A stretch of 64,000 nucleotides of DNA from Daphnia carinata (Eukaryota; Arthropoda; Branchiopoda; Diplostraca; Daphniidae), in contig NC_081335.1 in NCBI RefSeq assembly GCF_022539665.2, positions 2,356,001-2,420,000 on the forward strand, read 5' to 3'. This document shows positions 14,283-26,921 of the stretch, in pieces; position 1 is the stretch's first letter; each line of letters starts with the position of its first letter. Made by a program: the position numbers and the translations under genes. The notes beneath the pieces are model-generated. The model saw nothing but the letters and a program-made list of their open reading frames with translations, did no database searches and was not told the DNA's origin.

Positions 14283-15310
14283 ATCAAGTCGTTAACATTT
14301 TTCGGTTAGTGCGTGCCGTTCATCCCCTCAAGTTTTTTCTTAGCGCGTTTTTTTTTTTTTTTTTTTTTTTTGCGTAAGTACATCACGTCTCTGAACATGT
14401 AAATTTCGGCGGAAGCGTTTCTCAAACTAGGGATCTATTAAGAATTTTGATGGGCTCTGACAGATGGCCTTCCGCCTATTTTTCTTTAAACTTCTTCTTT
14501 TTTCTTCTCTCGAAACCCATCAATTGCATATTAACTTTACATCGAATCTGGAACGTCGATTCAGTTAGATCTTGTATAACAAGCGACATTTTTTGTTTTC
14601 AAATTTGAAGACGTACCCTTTTTCAACATCTGCTGTTGTTCTCGTTATAAACCCAACATGGAAAAAAACTGGACCGTACATGTCGTGTCATGTCTGCCAC
14701 TACGTTATACCCTACATTGCCAAGCCTGTAGGCATGACTGTTCTTTTCTAATCTTGGCTCGTTTTGCCAGTTTTGAGAAATGAGAATTTTCCTTTTTTTT
14801 TTCTTTCAAAGGAACGAAGGGAGACCGTGAAAGTTATTAGCGTAGACAGGCCCTCCTCCATTTTAGACGTGTCCCCCAATTTCCGTCAATGATTCATTCG
14901 CTTGATTTGTTTTTGCCGTCCCCTTGTTTGGGTCTGTGTTGTTCCAATCGACAGCCGGGCAGACACTTTCTTTGTTTGACGTGACGATGTAATCAGTAGG
15001 TTGTGATGTCTGCTCGCAGAATAAAGAACAATGGGGAAAGAAAAGAAAACGAAAAAATAGACAGAAAGTACAGGCCACTTGTTTCCGTGACGGTGTTTGT
15101 TGCCTCGTTGCAACGAGATTCTCTTTCAAAAACATCGACCAACTATTTTACAAACAAGTTGACCCGCAGAGCTTTTGTTTGTTTTGTTTAGAAACTGAAA
15201 CCAATGCCCGGCTATTATTATTATTATTTTTTTTTTTTAAAGAAAGGCTGAATGCGGACGGGTAGCAGACTTGTGAAACGCGCAAGTCCAAAAGTCAGTT
15301 GGTTGCAGCC

Positions 15311-15345
15311 AATCAACGACAATGAAAAGTGACGTCACTTTTCTT
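15311..15345. promoter_or_regulatory. CCAAT box plus 20-bp CRE palindrome
   Basis: CCAAT lies at 15311-15315. A perfect 20-bp palindrome, GAAAAGTGACGTCACTTTTC, occupies 15326-15345 and contains the full CREB/ATF site TGACGTCA at 15332-15339. The pairing of a CCAAT box and a palindromic CRE ten bases apart is promoter-like. It sits in the large intron, about 2 kb before the DH-coding exon. I see no matching TATA box or clear initiator, so it may be an enhancer instead. Confidence 0.45.
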
Positions 15346-17354
15346 TTTCCCCTTTTCCAAACGATCCTAGTGAAGGATTAGATCAGGGGCCGAGCAAAAA
15401 GCTGGGCAGACTCGGAATGAAAACCAACTCCAAAGTTGGCTTGTTATTAGTTGCCTTGTAAACTAATGTCAAGAAAATTGAGAATATGTTGGAAGTTGTC
15501 TGTGTGTCTGTTGTTATTATCCGCCAGGAAAATCAAAGCCAGACCCAAAAAATTTTGTTCGTTGTTTTTATTAACAACAAACAATCGTTACCGCTGCTGC
15601 GCCCTATACACAAAAAGGAGTTTCACGCGTTCGTTCGTTAATATAGAACCCAACGAGCTGCCGGTTTATTTTGTTTTAATTTCTTTCCGTTTTTTTTCTT
15701 TTTCCTTCTTCTTTCTATGCCGTCGAGTCTTCGTATCTTTTCTTGAAAAAAAAAAAAAAAAAAAAAATTCTGTTGGACGCTCCGCGTTGTATTCGCTGTG
15801 CTGTAAGCCCTTCAGGGGGTCCCGGCGTTTTTTTGGCTGCGTGAACAACAACGCGCGTGCGGCTCTTAGTGACCAATGCGTGGCCAAAGTGTTCAGACCG
15901 CGCCGTACTCTGCTCCCGTGTGTGTCGTGTTTTGCCCCGTGTGAGTTATAGATCGTTCGCCCTTCCGTTCTTCCTCGTTTGAGTGTGTCGCCCATGTGCT
16001 TGATCTTGTTGTCAACGTCTATGCTGATGTTACGTACGTGAAATGGTTACCTTGATGTGATGCCCAGTGCGTGTGGTGCAACTCTTTTGAGGACAGAGGC
16101 CATGCTCTTGAATCCTTCGCACGACATGTTACCACCAAGTATGAAAAGAAAACACAACAAACGAAACAGAAGTGGAAACATGTCTCACTTTCCCTATCTA
16201 TTTCTGCATGTTGACATTTCAAGAAATATCTTGATGTCATTTTTTTTTTTTTCTTTTTGTTGCTTTGGAGTAACTTTTCACATTTTGTCTCTACAAAACT
16301 AGGCAGCATCGCCTTTCATGGCTGTTGGAAAACTGCTGGACCGTGTGGGGGGTCATTATCGTAAACATCAGTTCAACGGAAAGAGGACAGTAGAAGAGTT
16401 TTTAAAAAAGGAAGCAAATAACGTTGACATGTTTCGAGTTTAGATTGCGCCCATACAGAAACAAGAAAAGAAAAAAAAAAAAATAATAGCCCGGAGTAGC
16501 AAAAATAATTCGAGTTTTCCTTTTCGTTTGTGTGTGTGTGTGTAATTCGTTCGTGTTAAACGCATTTTGGCGAGCTGAAAATGAATGACGAAATTGAGAT
16601 CGTTTTTTTTCGCTCTCTCTCTCTCTCTTTTTAATCCCCGCAAGAAAAGCGAATGACGCGGACGATATCGGCAACAAGGCAACAAGTAGACGTCACGTTC
16701 TCTATCATTAGTTTAATTATAGCCATCAATTCCTCGATGCCGCTGTTGTATCGATCAAGAGGAACAAAATAAGCGACGAAAGGGGGGCAATTAAAGCTCG
16801 AAAACAAAGCGGGTCAACTTAATTATACGAGCACCAAATTATGGTCATCTGTTTACATGCAACGACAATCACAATTTGCTGTAATCTCATTAAAGAGTTT
16901 CTTTTGAAAGAGAAAAAAAAAAGAGATACGGAAAAAGGGGGAGGCGGATCTCCATCTTTTTTGGTTTTTTTTGCGGATGTACATATTGATGTGTTCTTTG
17001 CTCGTTGATAATCTTTTGTCTTTCTCAAACATTCTCGATTGTTTTTTTTTGGTTTTTTGGTTTTTTTTTGCTCTTGGTTAACCGACACAAAATGAAAAAG
17101 TTAAGGGTGGTGAAGAATGCTGTGCCGACATTCCGCCACGTTTGCCTTGTGTGTAGTCTAGATGCATCCACTTTGTTTGGATTTGAGTAGTTTTTTTTTT
17201 TTTTTGTCCCTCTCTCTGTCTCGTGTCGGATAAGATAAGATATGATGGATGCATTGAACTGATGTTCTTCAACTATGGTCAGCCTGAAAGTCACTCTGTT
17301 ATGCCATTGTTATTTATTTGATTTTCTAATTCATTTGTTTTCGCTTCATTGCAG

Positions 17355-17548
17355 AAACGGATGCGCGGTTTCGGCTGACCGAGGATCTGCTCGACGCCGA
17401 GCGCGAATTCCTCGTCAGCCTGAGGACCATCTACGACATCTATGCCCGGCCTTTGAGGAAGCTCTGCTCCATTAGCGACGAAGAGCAGAAACAGCTCTTT
17501 GGCGGCGTCGAGCCCGTCCTCTCCGTCAGCAACATGCTTCTCACCAAG
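17355..17548 (+). CDS. RhoGEF gene, exon b (start of DH domain)
   Basis: Acceptor CATTGCAG and donor GTAAGC bound 194 nt. With the one base from the previous exon this gives 65 codons, open, and the exon ends in phase 0. It carries the first conserved DH block (LTEDLLDAEREFLVSLRTIY, then ARPLRKLCSISDEEQ) and the second (QLFGGVEPVLSVSNMLLTK). The Glu in the DAERE motif is at the position that contacts switch I of the GTPase in DH domains in general (family knowledge). GC3-rich codons, splice phases and the DH pattern agree, so this is the most secure exon in the window. Confidence 0.93.
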
Positions 17549-19681
17549 GTAAGCGTTTTCGAAATGTTGAAAGACAATCGTGAATGAGGACACATTAGCG
17601 ACAATCTAGAGTTGTATACGTTATTAAGTGGGTTGTTATTGGCCAATGAGGGACTCGTTTGTTCGATTTTAGGGTGTGTGGGAAACTCGCGGAAATGTCC
17701 AGCTTATTAAGTCGTAGTATTTATTATTTTTTTTTTTTTTTTATATAATCGTGCGTGTAGTAACTGCGTATAGCTCAAACATTGCGGGCATTTTCTTTTC
17801 GCGTTCACATTTTAATGCCAAGTTGAATTCCGTGCATTCAATTCTACCCTTCCTGAGAAATTGTTCGTCCAGCCAGTTTGAACGGCTTTTTTTTTTTCTC
17901 TTGGTTTTTTTTTTTTTTTTTTTTGGTTAAACTACATTTTTAGTTTGGGGACAGGGACAGAGTTCGATTCAGTGTTTTGCTTGTGTCTATCTGCATTATC
18001 ACATTCGTTTCTCTCGTTCGCCCTTTATTTTTTAATAGTCTCTATTCTAATTATTAAAAGATAAAGGCGTTGTTCGATTGTTTCCGCGTGTATTCAGCTT
18101 TTTAAAATAAAGCCCTTTTTTTTTTACGCATACAAAGAGCTATCGAAATGACCCATTGTGAAATAGACTGGGGGGCTAGAGACGGACACTGACGGTCGCT
18201 AAAAAGTGTTTATTGTTTGCTTAATTTGACTGGCGACTTATCGCATATCCAACCGTTACCAGTTAACAGCTTGTGGAATATCCTGAACCCAGGTGCATAC
18301 AGCCAAGTCTATTCGCTAGCTCTGTCACCTGTTCGCACGCCGTTTCAGTCCGAAAGCAATTTGTGTGTGTGTGTGTGTGACTCGTGCCCTCCATTTTCGA
18401 AGTTTATTTTCCTTTAACCCCAAGACCCATATTTTCTCTCGATTTTTTCTTCCTCGTTTCACCGCTTGTTCCGGTCACATCGATCTCATCGCTTTTTTTT
18501 AAAAACGTAACTAGCTAGCGTTTGTTCCTAACAAGGGGTGCTTCGTTTAAACTGTTTTTTACGCGCATAGGACATTCATTTTTTGAAAGAAAAAAAAAGC
18601 CGTTGGCTGACCGACAGAAAATGTGAAAATGTTTTTCCCACCATAAATCATTCCACTTTTTTTTTTTTTTTTTTTTAACGAAAAGAACCAGGACTGCGTG
18701 AATCGCAATATTAAAATAAAAAATAGCGTGGATTTAATCTCGTTTCTGGAGGGATGTAAGCTCATTCATTCATTTGAGTTCACGTCAGAATTGCGTGGCA
18801 CTTCGTTTAGTCCGCATTTCATTCCCCATTTTTCGAGAATGAAATGATCTCGTTTGCGCCAAATGCACCGACATTTCGAATGTATTAGACAAGGAGTTGA
18901 CGTGCTGTAAAAGCATTAAAAAAAAGGGACCTTGTTGGCTTATTCATTTTTAAATGCAATCAATCATACTGGCGTCTAGTCTAGACGTCGGTTTTTCACA
19001 CTATAGATGTGTTTGTTCAGCAATCAGATTTTTTTTTTTTCATCCCCTTCTTTCTTGGATTGCCGTTATTTCTGCTGTTGAATCCAATTAACTTTGAAAT
19101 AAATCATCCGTCTCGAAATTAAAAAAAGAACGAAAGGTGGGAAGGAGGGAGACAGAAAAACGCATAAGGTGTCGGGTTGTCCCATTTTTTTTTTGTTGTT
19201 GTTCGGGTTGTTGTTGTTACTATTGGGCGTGTATGTTTAAATGTCAAAAGAGCAGCAACACACAAGTATGGACCTTGATAGTGCGTGTGCATGCCAAACG
19301 AGATGGAGAGTGTATTAGCGCGAAGGAGCCCCAAATCAGGATGCTGGGTCCAACCCCACTTTCGGGCTCTATTTATTTTATATTCTTATTTTATTTTATT
19401 ATATTTTTTTTTTTTTAAAAAGGAAATGTTATGTAATCCCCCTGTACGAAGAAGAAAAGAAACTAACAAGCGTCGCTGTTACATCTACGCAGGAAAGCAA
19501 TGTAGTCTGCGTGTGTGACTTATTTATTGGAATATTTGCCAGCGGGCCACTTGCTTTTTTTTTTCTTCTCGACATAACCACAAATAGACAGAGAGAAAGA
19601 GAAAGAGAGAGAGATAGAAAATATGTTTGTCTAAATATTTGACTTGATTTTTATTTTTCGTTTTCTTTGTCTGCCGTTTAG
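17549..19681 (+). other. Intron of 2.1 kb in the RhoGEF gene
   Basis: Runs from GTAAGC to a pyrimidine tract and GCCGTTTAG. Contains T runs (17728-17742, 17911-17924, 18657-18676), a GT repeat at 18362-18379, a GTT repeat near 19195-19216 and a GA-rich stretch near 19590-19618. No coding signal was seen. Confidence 0.8.
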
Positions 19682-19727
19682 CTGGAAGACGCCCTTGCTG
19701 CGTGGGACCCGCACGAGACCAAAATCG
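19682..19727 (+). CDS. RhoGEF gene, exon c (short DH exon)
   Basis: A 46-nt exon between a GTTTAG acceptor and a GTATGA donor. It reads LEDALAAWDPHETKI plus one base toward Gly, entering in phase 0 and leaving in phase 1. The sequence continues the DH helix after the second conserved block (an acidic, amphipathic helix then a turn), as expected before a KIGxxF-type segment. It is short, but phase agreement on both sides and GC-rich codons support it. Confidence 0.87.
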
Positions 19728-19923
19728 GTATGAATTCTAGTTCTGGTTTTGTTTTTTTAAATTTTTGTTCTCTGTTCCAGAAAACAATATGCAGATCTTT
19801 TTAGTTTTATTCATTGTCTGCTGACAATTAAAGAGAAAAAAAAAATACAAAAAACGTCGTGAGAGGTTCATTTATCCTATTTCATACTTGTAATTAACAT
19901 ATTTTGTTTTGTCTCCGAATTAG
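19728..19923 (+). other. Short intron (196 nt)
   Basis: Begins GTATGA and ends with a CTCCGAATTAG acceptor. It is the smallest intron in this gene, contains no long homopolymer above about nine A, and shows the local gene can carry compact introns despite kilobase-scale ones elsewhere. Confidence 0.85.
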
Positions 19924-19993
19924 GTTCGCTGTTTTCCAAACAATTCTGGAACCAGTTCGACGACTACTTCCGTTTCTTCACGCACGCCAAGGA
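19924..19993 (+). CDS. RhoGEF gene, exon d (central DH helix)
   Basis: A 70-nt exon with acceptor AATTAG and donor GTAAGT. It enters in phase 1 and leaves in phase 2. The peptide reads GSLFSKQFWNQFDDYFRFFTHAK, matching the aromatic-rich DH segment that usually reads IGxxFxxxxxxFxxYxxYxxNxxxA. This aromatic spacing is the family's hydrophobic core. Codon bias is again C-ending. Confidence 0.9.
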
Positions 19994-20840
19994 GTAAGTT
20001 TTGACGTGCTTATCATTCCTTCACGTTTTACGCTTTAAAAAAAAAAAAAATGTGACATTTGAATGCGACCATTTTTTGGCCTTGCTTATACAGCAGCATT
20101 CTTTCTTAGCTTTCCAACTCTTTTGCTTTTAATGAATTCATTGAAATTGAGTTGCTTCGTTGTGTCTTAAAAGAAGACGCCATTCAAATTGGCGATTTTC
20201 AATCAAGAAATCACATGACCGTTAGTATTCAAATATATTGCACGCTTCGGCCATAATTGAAAGTAACGATCGACATCCCTCTAGGCCATTTACGCACGAT
20301 GTAGTTTTTCTTCTGGCTTTTGTTTTTGTTTTACAATTTTTTAAAATTCTGTTTTGATACGGTGTGATGGTCCCTCGCGGACCCCATTCGAAGAAATTTC
20401 CCTTTTTATTAAGTGGGTACTAAAAATTTTAAAATAAAACAAAAACAAACCGCCCGTTTCTGTCAATTTCCATAACGATCCCTCCAGTATTTTTTATATC
20501 GACTTCAAAAAAACAAAAAAAAAAAAAAACAAGAAGAAACTCATTTTTCTTTCTTTTTTTTTGTTTTTTTTTATGCTTGTGTATATTCGCTCATTTTGGG
20601 GGTCCGTTTAACGATCGTGTTGGCCTAGGGTTTGACGCCGCACGTGGCAAACAGACGTTTTTCAGCGACCCATTTATTATTAACTTGTTAGTTTTTTGTT
20701 CCCCCCCATTCTAACGTGTCGAGATGCTGGCTGTGTTTTTTATTTGCATCTCTTCGCCCCCCCCCCCTTCCTTTTGTTTTGACGTATTCACCGTCATGCT
20801 TATTACCGTTTTTGCTTTGCCTATTTTTTTTTTTCAACAG
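19994..20840 (+). other. Intron of 0.85 kb in the RhoGEF gene
   Basis: From GTAAGT to a T run followed by CAACAG. Contains several A and T runs (20038-20050, 20517-20530) and a C run near 20758-20767. No exon was seen inside. Confidence 0.8.
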
Positions 20841-20943
20841 ATTACTAAGGGAGAAACAGTGTCGCGACGAGGAATTCATCGAGATCTGCAAACTGAGGCA
20901 AGGAGCTGCTTTGCACACCATCGATTCGCTGCTCGACCTACCG
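20841..20943 (+). CDS. RhoGEF gene, exon e (DH domain up to third block)
   Basis: A 103-nt exon following a T-run acceptor (TTTTCAACAG) and ending at GTGAGT. It completes a Glu codon split with the previous exon and adds 34 residues: LLREKQCRDEEFIEICK, then LRQGAALHTIDSLLDLP. In DH domains this segment precedes the third conserved block (QRxxRYxLLL). The exon ends in phase 0 exactly at that boundary, so the domain is incomplete here. I searched forward by eye for a phase-0 exon with that block and did not find one. Confidence 0.9.
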
Positions 20944-21641
20944 GTGAGTCCCACTCCTCCTTATTTGCGTTCGTGATTAATGAGCACAACAGTTACTCGT
21001 ACGGACAATGCCAAACTGCGAGCTCATTACTTATTCTTAGTGCACCCAAACGAAAAAAGAAAAAGCGAATACAAGTAACGAATAATTGACGCACCGTACA
21101 AGCCCCGTCGCCGTGCGTATAGCGAACTTTAGCGCGTTCGAGAGAGCGTGATTCACGCACGACCAATCAGATTGTTCGAGGTCGATTTTTTGGCGGCTCG
21201 TCCGCATTCGCTTGTTTGTTCTTTTCTCCAATAACAACCTCATCATTTTTTTTTGTTTCGTTTTGGCTTCGAATCCCTCTTGTAAAGATGGCAAACCTCC
21301 AGTAGCGTGGGTGGTCCCATCATCTCCTTTTTTTTTTGATTCATTATCAACAGATTCACGGTGTTTATTGCGCTTGTGTGTCCGTTGGGGTGTTGCTTTT
21401 TTTTGTTGTTGTTGTTGCTCTTTCTTCTACCTGTTTGTGTATTTTCCACATGCTTGGCTGTCAGCCACGAAATGTTTACGCGCTGGTGATTATTGGCGGA
21501 TGATCTCACCACCGAACAAGAAATTGAATATGGCGCGCTTTTTTTCCGCACCGCTATTAGCTTAATTGCCAATAAGGTAACGAGCTCTCGCCACATTTTT
21601 TTCTTTTTTTTTTTTTTTTTTTGCATCGTGAGATGTTTGCG

Positions 21642-21668
21642 TAAAGCACCTAAAGCACCTAAAGCACC
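21642..21668. repeat. Three tandem copies of TAAAGCACC
   Basis: Three perfect 9-bp units in a row, directly after a long T run and a short unique spacer. It is a short minisatellite with no evident coding role. Confidence 0.9.
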
Positions 21669-21900
21669 GTGTCAGACATGGGGTGCAACGGTCTGTCACA
21701 ACATCAAGTGCTTGTTCCAGAAACATAAAAACCCTTTTTTGCTTGACTTTTTTTTTTTTGCGGTTACTCGAGCATCTATTTCATCATATCTTGACGACGG
21801 AAATGTCCACGTTATTATTTATCTTCTTTTTTTTTTTTCACGCCAAGAGTAACCTAAATTTCTTTTCGATACGAACGCTGGTAAGAGTTTTAGAATCCGC

Positions 21901-21911
21901 CGCTAGATGGC
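21901..21911 (+). promoter_or_regulatory. CTCF-like motif copy 4
   Basis: CGCTAGATGGC preceded by CCGC and followed by GTGGCG, the longest match of the five. It lies about 1 kb after the last identified RhoGEF exon. Confidence 0.45.
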
Positions 21912-23720
21912 GTGGCGTTTGCATGCGGGAAACAAATTTTATTATTTCGGGAGAATTCGGCGCGTTCTAGTCCAATTCAATTCAATCAAAAAGGCGAAAA
22001 ATATATTTTTTTTTCTATTTCCATTATCAAGGATGTGTGCCTTTTGATTTTTCTTTTTCTTTTAAAATTGACCACCCGCTTAAACATCTTTTAGGCGGGA
22101 GCTTTTCGAAATTTTTTTTTTTTTTTTTTTGTCTAAAGAGAAAAAAAAGTCTTCCCATTTTCTCCATGCCCTTTTTCGTACAGCGAACACAATAGCAACA
22201 ACGCACCGGAAATGCCAGCTTTCTCTCCCTCACCGTTTCGGAAGGCTAGGATTTGTGTGTTCGCTTACGCTGCCGCCGCTATTTATTGTCGGCGGGTGTA
22301 CATCATTTCGTAAGTGTGCCGCTTGTTCCGTAGTACCTACTCAACTACCTCTTTTTTTTTTCCTCCTTTATTTGAAAAAAAAAAATGAAGAAGAATGAAG
22401 CGTAGAAAAAAAAAAAGAAAGAAAACATGTGACACTCTCGCGGCGTCTATGAAACAAGTGGTCGATCTATTATCTTCATTTTTTTTTTTTTTTTTGTTCT
22501 AAATGGTCGGACCCATTTCGGGGACGTTGGACGATGAATCTGTCGTTGGAACTCATCATCCACATGTTAGCCAATTTTTTTTTCTTCGTGAGTGAGTGGG
22601 AGGGGGGTCCCTGAGCAACTGTTGGTAATACGTGTAGTACAATAGCCATAAAGTTCTATAGCACAAGAAAGACAGGAGAATGGTGGAAGAAAAAAAAAAA
22701 TCCAATTAACCTCAATTTTTTTTGTTGTTGTCTTGTTTGCAGAATTCCCCGAATCGAAATTTTAAAAAATTCGGTGTTTCAAGTCATATACGATTTGATT
22801 GAATTCTCCTGTTTTCGTTTCTATCGAAACACTTGCGCATGTTGAACCCAACGTGTAAATTGCTCGATTTTTTCCTCTTATTACAGTAGGAAATGGAGAA
22901 GTCCCTAGAAACGCACGAAATTCGTGAGCGTGAAACAAGTACTGCCGTGATCAAAAATGGGGTTAAAAGACGACATGTTATACAATATTATATTTCTTTA
23001 AAAAAAAAAAACGTGGGCGGGCTTCTTTCTTTTTGGATGATGGTGGTTTGCGAGTCCCTTTTTTTTCCGGGTTGTGGCGATCTCGTAGCGGTGAAGAGAG
23101 AGGAAGCCAAGAAAACAAAACCAAAAATGATAATTGCTCTCGTTTTCAGCTTCACAAAAGAGCAAATCAAATAAATGGAAATGATTAACCCAACGAGGTT
23201 GAAGATATTTCCTGCAATTTTTTTCTTTTTCTCCCCTAGAAAAAAAAAAAAATTTGAACTTAAGTGAAGCTGAAACGAAAGAAGAAAGTGCGGTCGCTCG
23301 TGACGGTAAAACAGGTTGGATAACCTGCCTGTTTATAAACGTATTTATTATTATTGCAATAACCAAACAAGAAACATACAAAAAAAACTATTCTTTTTTT
23401 TTTTTTTTTTTTGTTCCTTACAATTTTTGTGTGTTTGTTTTCTTCTCTTCCCGTTTGGATGATTAAGCTTCACTGACGCTCTCTTCCGCCTTAACCCACA
23501 CACACACACACAGGCAACTTGCACGCGGGAGAAAGTTCTTTTGAAATTTTTTTTTCTTCTTCTTCTCTTCGGCTGTCGGCAAAGTTACCTGTTGCTTTTT
23601 TTTTTTTCTCTCTCTCTTTCTCGAAGAGGGGGACTCCCTACGGCGCTGCGTGCCTGGCTCATTTCACTTTGACATTTCTTCTGAAATATCTGGAACGTTG
23701 CCCTCTATCTTAAGCCTATC

Positions 23721-23752
23721 TCTAACTATACACATAGTTGTGTATAGTTAGA
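23721..23752. repeat. Perfect inverted repeat, 13-bp arms, 6-bp loop
   Basis: Left arm TCTAACTATACAC at 23721-23733, loop ATAGTT, right arm GTGTATAGTTAGA at 23740-23752. The arms are fully complementary. It could form a hairpin in DNA or RNA. I see no T tract immediately after that would suggest a Pol III unit. Confidence 0.92.
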
Positions 23753-24911
23753 AGCACTAACCATTTTTCTCTCTTTTCCTTCATTTTTTTTTTTTTTTAA
23801 AGGAAAAATACCCCGCACCTGAAAGAAAAAAGAATTACGTATAAACAGACGGACTGAAATAGTTTGTGTCTTTTATACAAAGAAAAAAAAAAGGGCCGTC
23901 TAGCGCGTCTAACGAGACTTTGTACAGGAATGTTGTTGACTTGTTTGTAGGCTTGTAGGCCTCATTTTACACAATAACTAAAAAAAGAAAAATGAAGGAG
24001 ATGTTCCTCCCCCTGAATTGGATTTAAATTATCCCTTGAGATTCACGTTGACAATTTTTTTATTGTTTGGAAGTTGGCCCAATTCTTTGCCCGACTGCCA
24101 TCCGTGTTATTATTGCGCTGGTCCAGGGGACCAATTGAGATTCTTATAATAACGATGCATTTCTCGCGTAACAACGAGAAGCCGCTCGCATTACAAAACA
24201 CCTGTGTGGAAAACCGTGTTGTTTCGCGTCATTCTCTCCCGGCGGAAATGATTGTCCCGGTAACTTCTTTTTCTCCTCTACTAAACCCTGGAAAAAAAAA
24301 ACGAGCTGACATCTCTGACCTAGTGCGAAACAAGCCGATAGGTGCCAAACGGCTATTTTTGCCTATTTTTTTTTTTTTTTTTTGTCTTTATAACGGCACC
24401 GCAGTAACACCAATGAACTTTGCTCTTCTATTTGACGACCTTATATATACCATTTGAACTTAAAATGTTTTTCTTTCTTTTTCTTTTTTTTTTTTTTTTT
24501 TAAAGAAAAAGGCTATTCAAATGATTGTCTTATCCATTGATTGTTTCCGTGTCCCATGATCGTTACCCACTGGCATTTTTTTTTTTCTTTAAAGATGATT
24601 CTAAATGAACCGCCTTGTGAGTTCTCGGTGTTCTCACCGGTTACACAGACGACTTCAAAAAGAAAACAATATTTGGGAAAAGAGGGTCCATGTTGTCCAT
24701 CAATCACGTTTTTTTTTTCGTTCGTCGAAATGTTTGAGAATGTCACAACAGGAATGAAAAATATCAAAACGAGACGACGACAACGTCTACTTATCAATGG
24801 TTTTTTTTTATTTTTCATTCGAGTGAGGGCTTTTTTTTTTTTTTTTTTCATGGCATCTTATTTTCCAATCCATTCATTCCACACTGTCAACCTGCCGAAA
24901 CTTCTATTGAG

Positions 24912-24912
<1 letters not shown>

Positions 24913-24949
<37 letters not shown>
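24913..24949. repeat. (CT)n microsatellite
   Basis: About eighteen CT units, the longest CT tract in the window. Confidence 0.95.
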
Positions 24950-24952
<3 letters not shown>

Positions 24953-26889
24953 AAAACGTCCGCCTTTCCTTCTAACTTGGGCTTGCCTCTGTGTGTACTG
25001 CATAACACGCAAACGTATAACACACGACATCGTAACGGATAGAGTCAACATTCCAGTTTTCTTTTCACTGCCTTTTTTTTCTATTTCTGGGAAGTTTTTC
25101 GTCATCATTTTGAGGCGGGGAAAGAAAAAAAAAACTTGAATCGTCAATCGATCAACTCTTTGTCTTGGTCTATGTACTAGGATAAAAAGAATAATGAGAA
25201 CAAAGGGCCCTCACACCGATAGAAGAGAAAGCTGACACTAGCCATTTGATTTTGTTATCATCTAAAGTAAATTGATTCCCGATTTTTTTTTTTTTTTTTT
25301 TTTGAATAAAAAAAAACAAAACAACAAAATGTCCTCTTCCTGTCTCACCGGCTATTGTTATGATTATGTTGGGGCTATTTGAATTTGTTTTGTTTTGTTT
25401 TCAGCGGGAGTTTCTTGACCGTTTGATTATGCACGCACGTTGCCAAAACACCTTCGACTCTCTCCTTCGTCCTCGTCATCGATTCGTCAAAGAGAGAAAC
25501 AAAAAATAATATCCGTTTTGTGTGTGTGTGTGTGTGTAAAACTTGTTGTCCACAAGAGTGCCGAACTGGCCTAAATGGCTCAACAGACAATATATTATAT
25601 TATATGTATAAAGATATTGTTGTTGGACGCATCATAGCGTGAACATAAACGTTCGGGACCCTCTGTTTTGGCGATCGGCGGGACCTGCTATTCCATTTTT
25701 AAAAAATTTTTGTTTATCCGTTTGGCCCATGATTCTCCTTTCTCCCTCCTCCATCCACCCACAACAACTATAATGCCGCTATTTATTACCAAAGATATTG
25801 CGATGGCCCCGCGATGGCCTCTTTCGTTCCGTTGTGTTTTCCCTTTTCATAACTTTGTTTTGTTTAGTTCTTTTTTTTCTCGTTACGGCGTAGTTCTTCT
25901 GATGATGATTTTTATCGTTTCAATGACTCCGAGCTTCTAAAAAAGAAACAAAAAAATGCCTTGCGCTTCTCTTTCTTTGGAAATTGTCGACTCGGTGTGA
26001 TGAGGAGAAAGCTACCGACGGCCCTCCCCCTCGATTTGATACCCAAATGAAAATGGTACTGACGATGCGCGCTCTATATTATGCAATTTCTCGGCCGAAT
26101 AAATAATAATGAGATAGTGGCTCTCTATCTTGCCCTAGTCTATAACGCGCCATAGTATTTTTGGATTGTATCTGCGCCACTCTCCCTTTGAGATTGCCTT
26201 ATTGCTAGCCTGCCCTCAATTTTTGCTCTTTTTTTTTTTTTTTTTTTTTTTTGTTGTAGTTGATTTAAAAACCATTTTGCTCAGCTTGTGCGACCATCAT
26301 TTGGTTGTTCCTCCAGTCCCTTCTTTTAGAACTTTTTTTTATTTTATTTTACGGAGTCGTATACCTTTCTCCGCCCTATTTGTTGATTGAGACGCACGAT
26401 ACTCTTCAAGTGAAGTGGCGTGCAGTATCTTAAAGTACGATTTCGTGATGCAATCCACCCACATTTATGTGTCTATAGGCAAATTCGACGCGGTTCGATC
26501 TTGCATCTTTATTATATCCGCTTTTATTTATTTATTTATTATTATTTTTTTTTAAATTCTTACTAGAGCAAATGTCCGCCAATTTTGAAAATGAAGCGTT
26601 TCATATTTTTCAGAGCTTTCACTTCCAGGTGAGAAAAAAAAAAAAAAAGAATATAAACGTTGAATTTTAATTCGTGACGATGTTTTTCGCCGACTCTCCT
26701 ACTAAAAAAAAAAAAAAAAAATTCTTGCCCCCAAAACTATTTTGCTTGATACGTACCCGGCTGTAATGGCCCCTATTAATACGAAGATGGCTTTGGCGAT
26801 TACGGGGAATATGGTAGTCGGCCAAAAAAGAAAATCCGTATCGCATTTGTATTAAATCAAGTTTAAAAAAAAAAAAAAAAAAGATAGCA

Positions 26890-26921
<32 letters not shown>

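Larger units (their letters stand above)
12752..17354 (+). other. Intron of 4.6 kb in the RhoGEF gene
   Basis: Bounded by GTAAGT and a CATTGCAG acceptor. It holds dense T runs (for example 13717-13757, 14063-14090, 14349-14371), a GT repeat at 16529-16543, two full CRE palindromes (14275-14282, 15332-15339) and a CCAAT box next to the second one. No further exon was seen inside. An internal promoter near 15.3 kb is possible. Confidence 0.8.
12562..20943 (+). other. Partial gene for a Dbl-homology RhoGEF (five exons)
   Basis: Five exons (12562-12751, 17355-17548, 19682-19727, 19924-19993, 20841-20943) join with consistent phases (0-1, 1-0, 0-1, 1-2, 2-0) into 603 nt, 201 codons, with no stop. 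Residues 1-63 look like a small beta-grasp domain. From about residue 69 the chain matches the start of a DH domain: a first conserved block with the pattern LLDAEREFLVSLRTIYDIY, then FGGVEPVLSV, an acidic helix and a closing SLLDLP that normally leads into the third block. DH proteins catalyse GDP release from Rho GTPases. The DH style recalls the NET1/ARHGEF3 group (motifs around LxKLSIMxExEL and LLDxP), but the N-terminal domain does not, and a PLEKHG5-like or other family member is equally possible. Third DH block, PH domain, start and stop are not seen. Confidence 0.85.

Noticed and set aside
22217-22309. Possible exon ending at a GTAAGT donor (22310)
   Set aside because: The upstream AG sites lack a good pyrimidine tract, phase 0 from most of them meets stops, and the peptide does not resemble the expected third DH block.
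24074-24457. 127-codon frame with RLPSVLLLRW, considered as the third DH block
   Set aside because: Spacing and flanking residues do not fit a DH helix and there is no proper acceptor tract.
25400-25502. Frame REFLDRLIMHARCQNTF after a TTTTCAG site, considered as the next RhoGEF exon
   Set aside because: It does not contain the third DH block pattern and has no consensus donor before a stop.
26614-26630. Possible 15-nt microexon (TTTTTCAG, AGCTTTCACTTCCAG, GTGAGA)
   Set aside because: Too short to test by eye; chance AG and GT pairs of this kind are expected in 64 kb.
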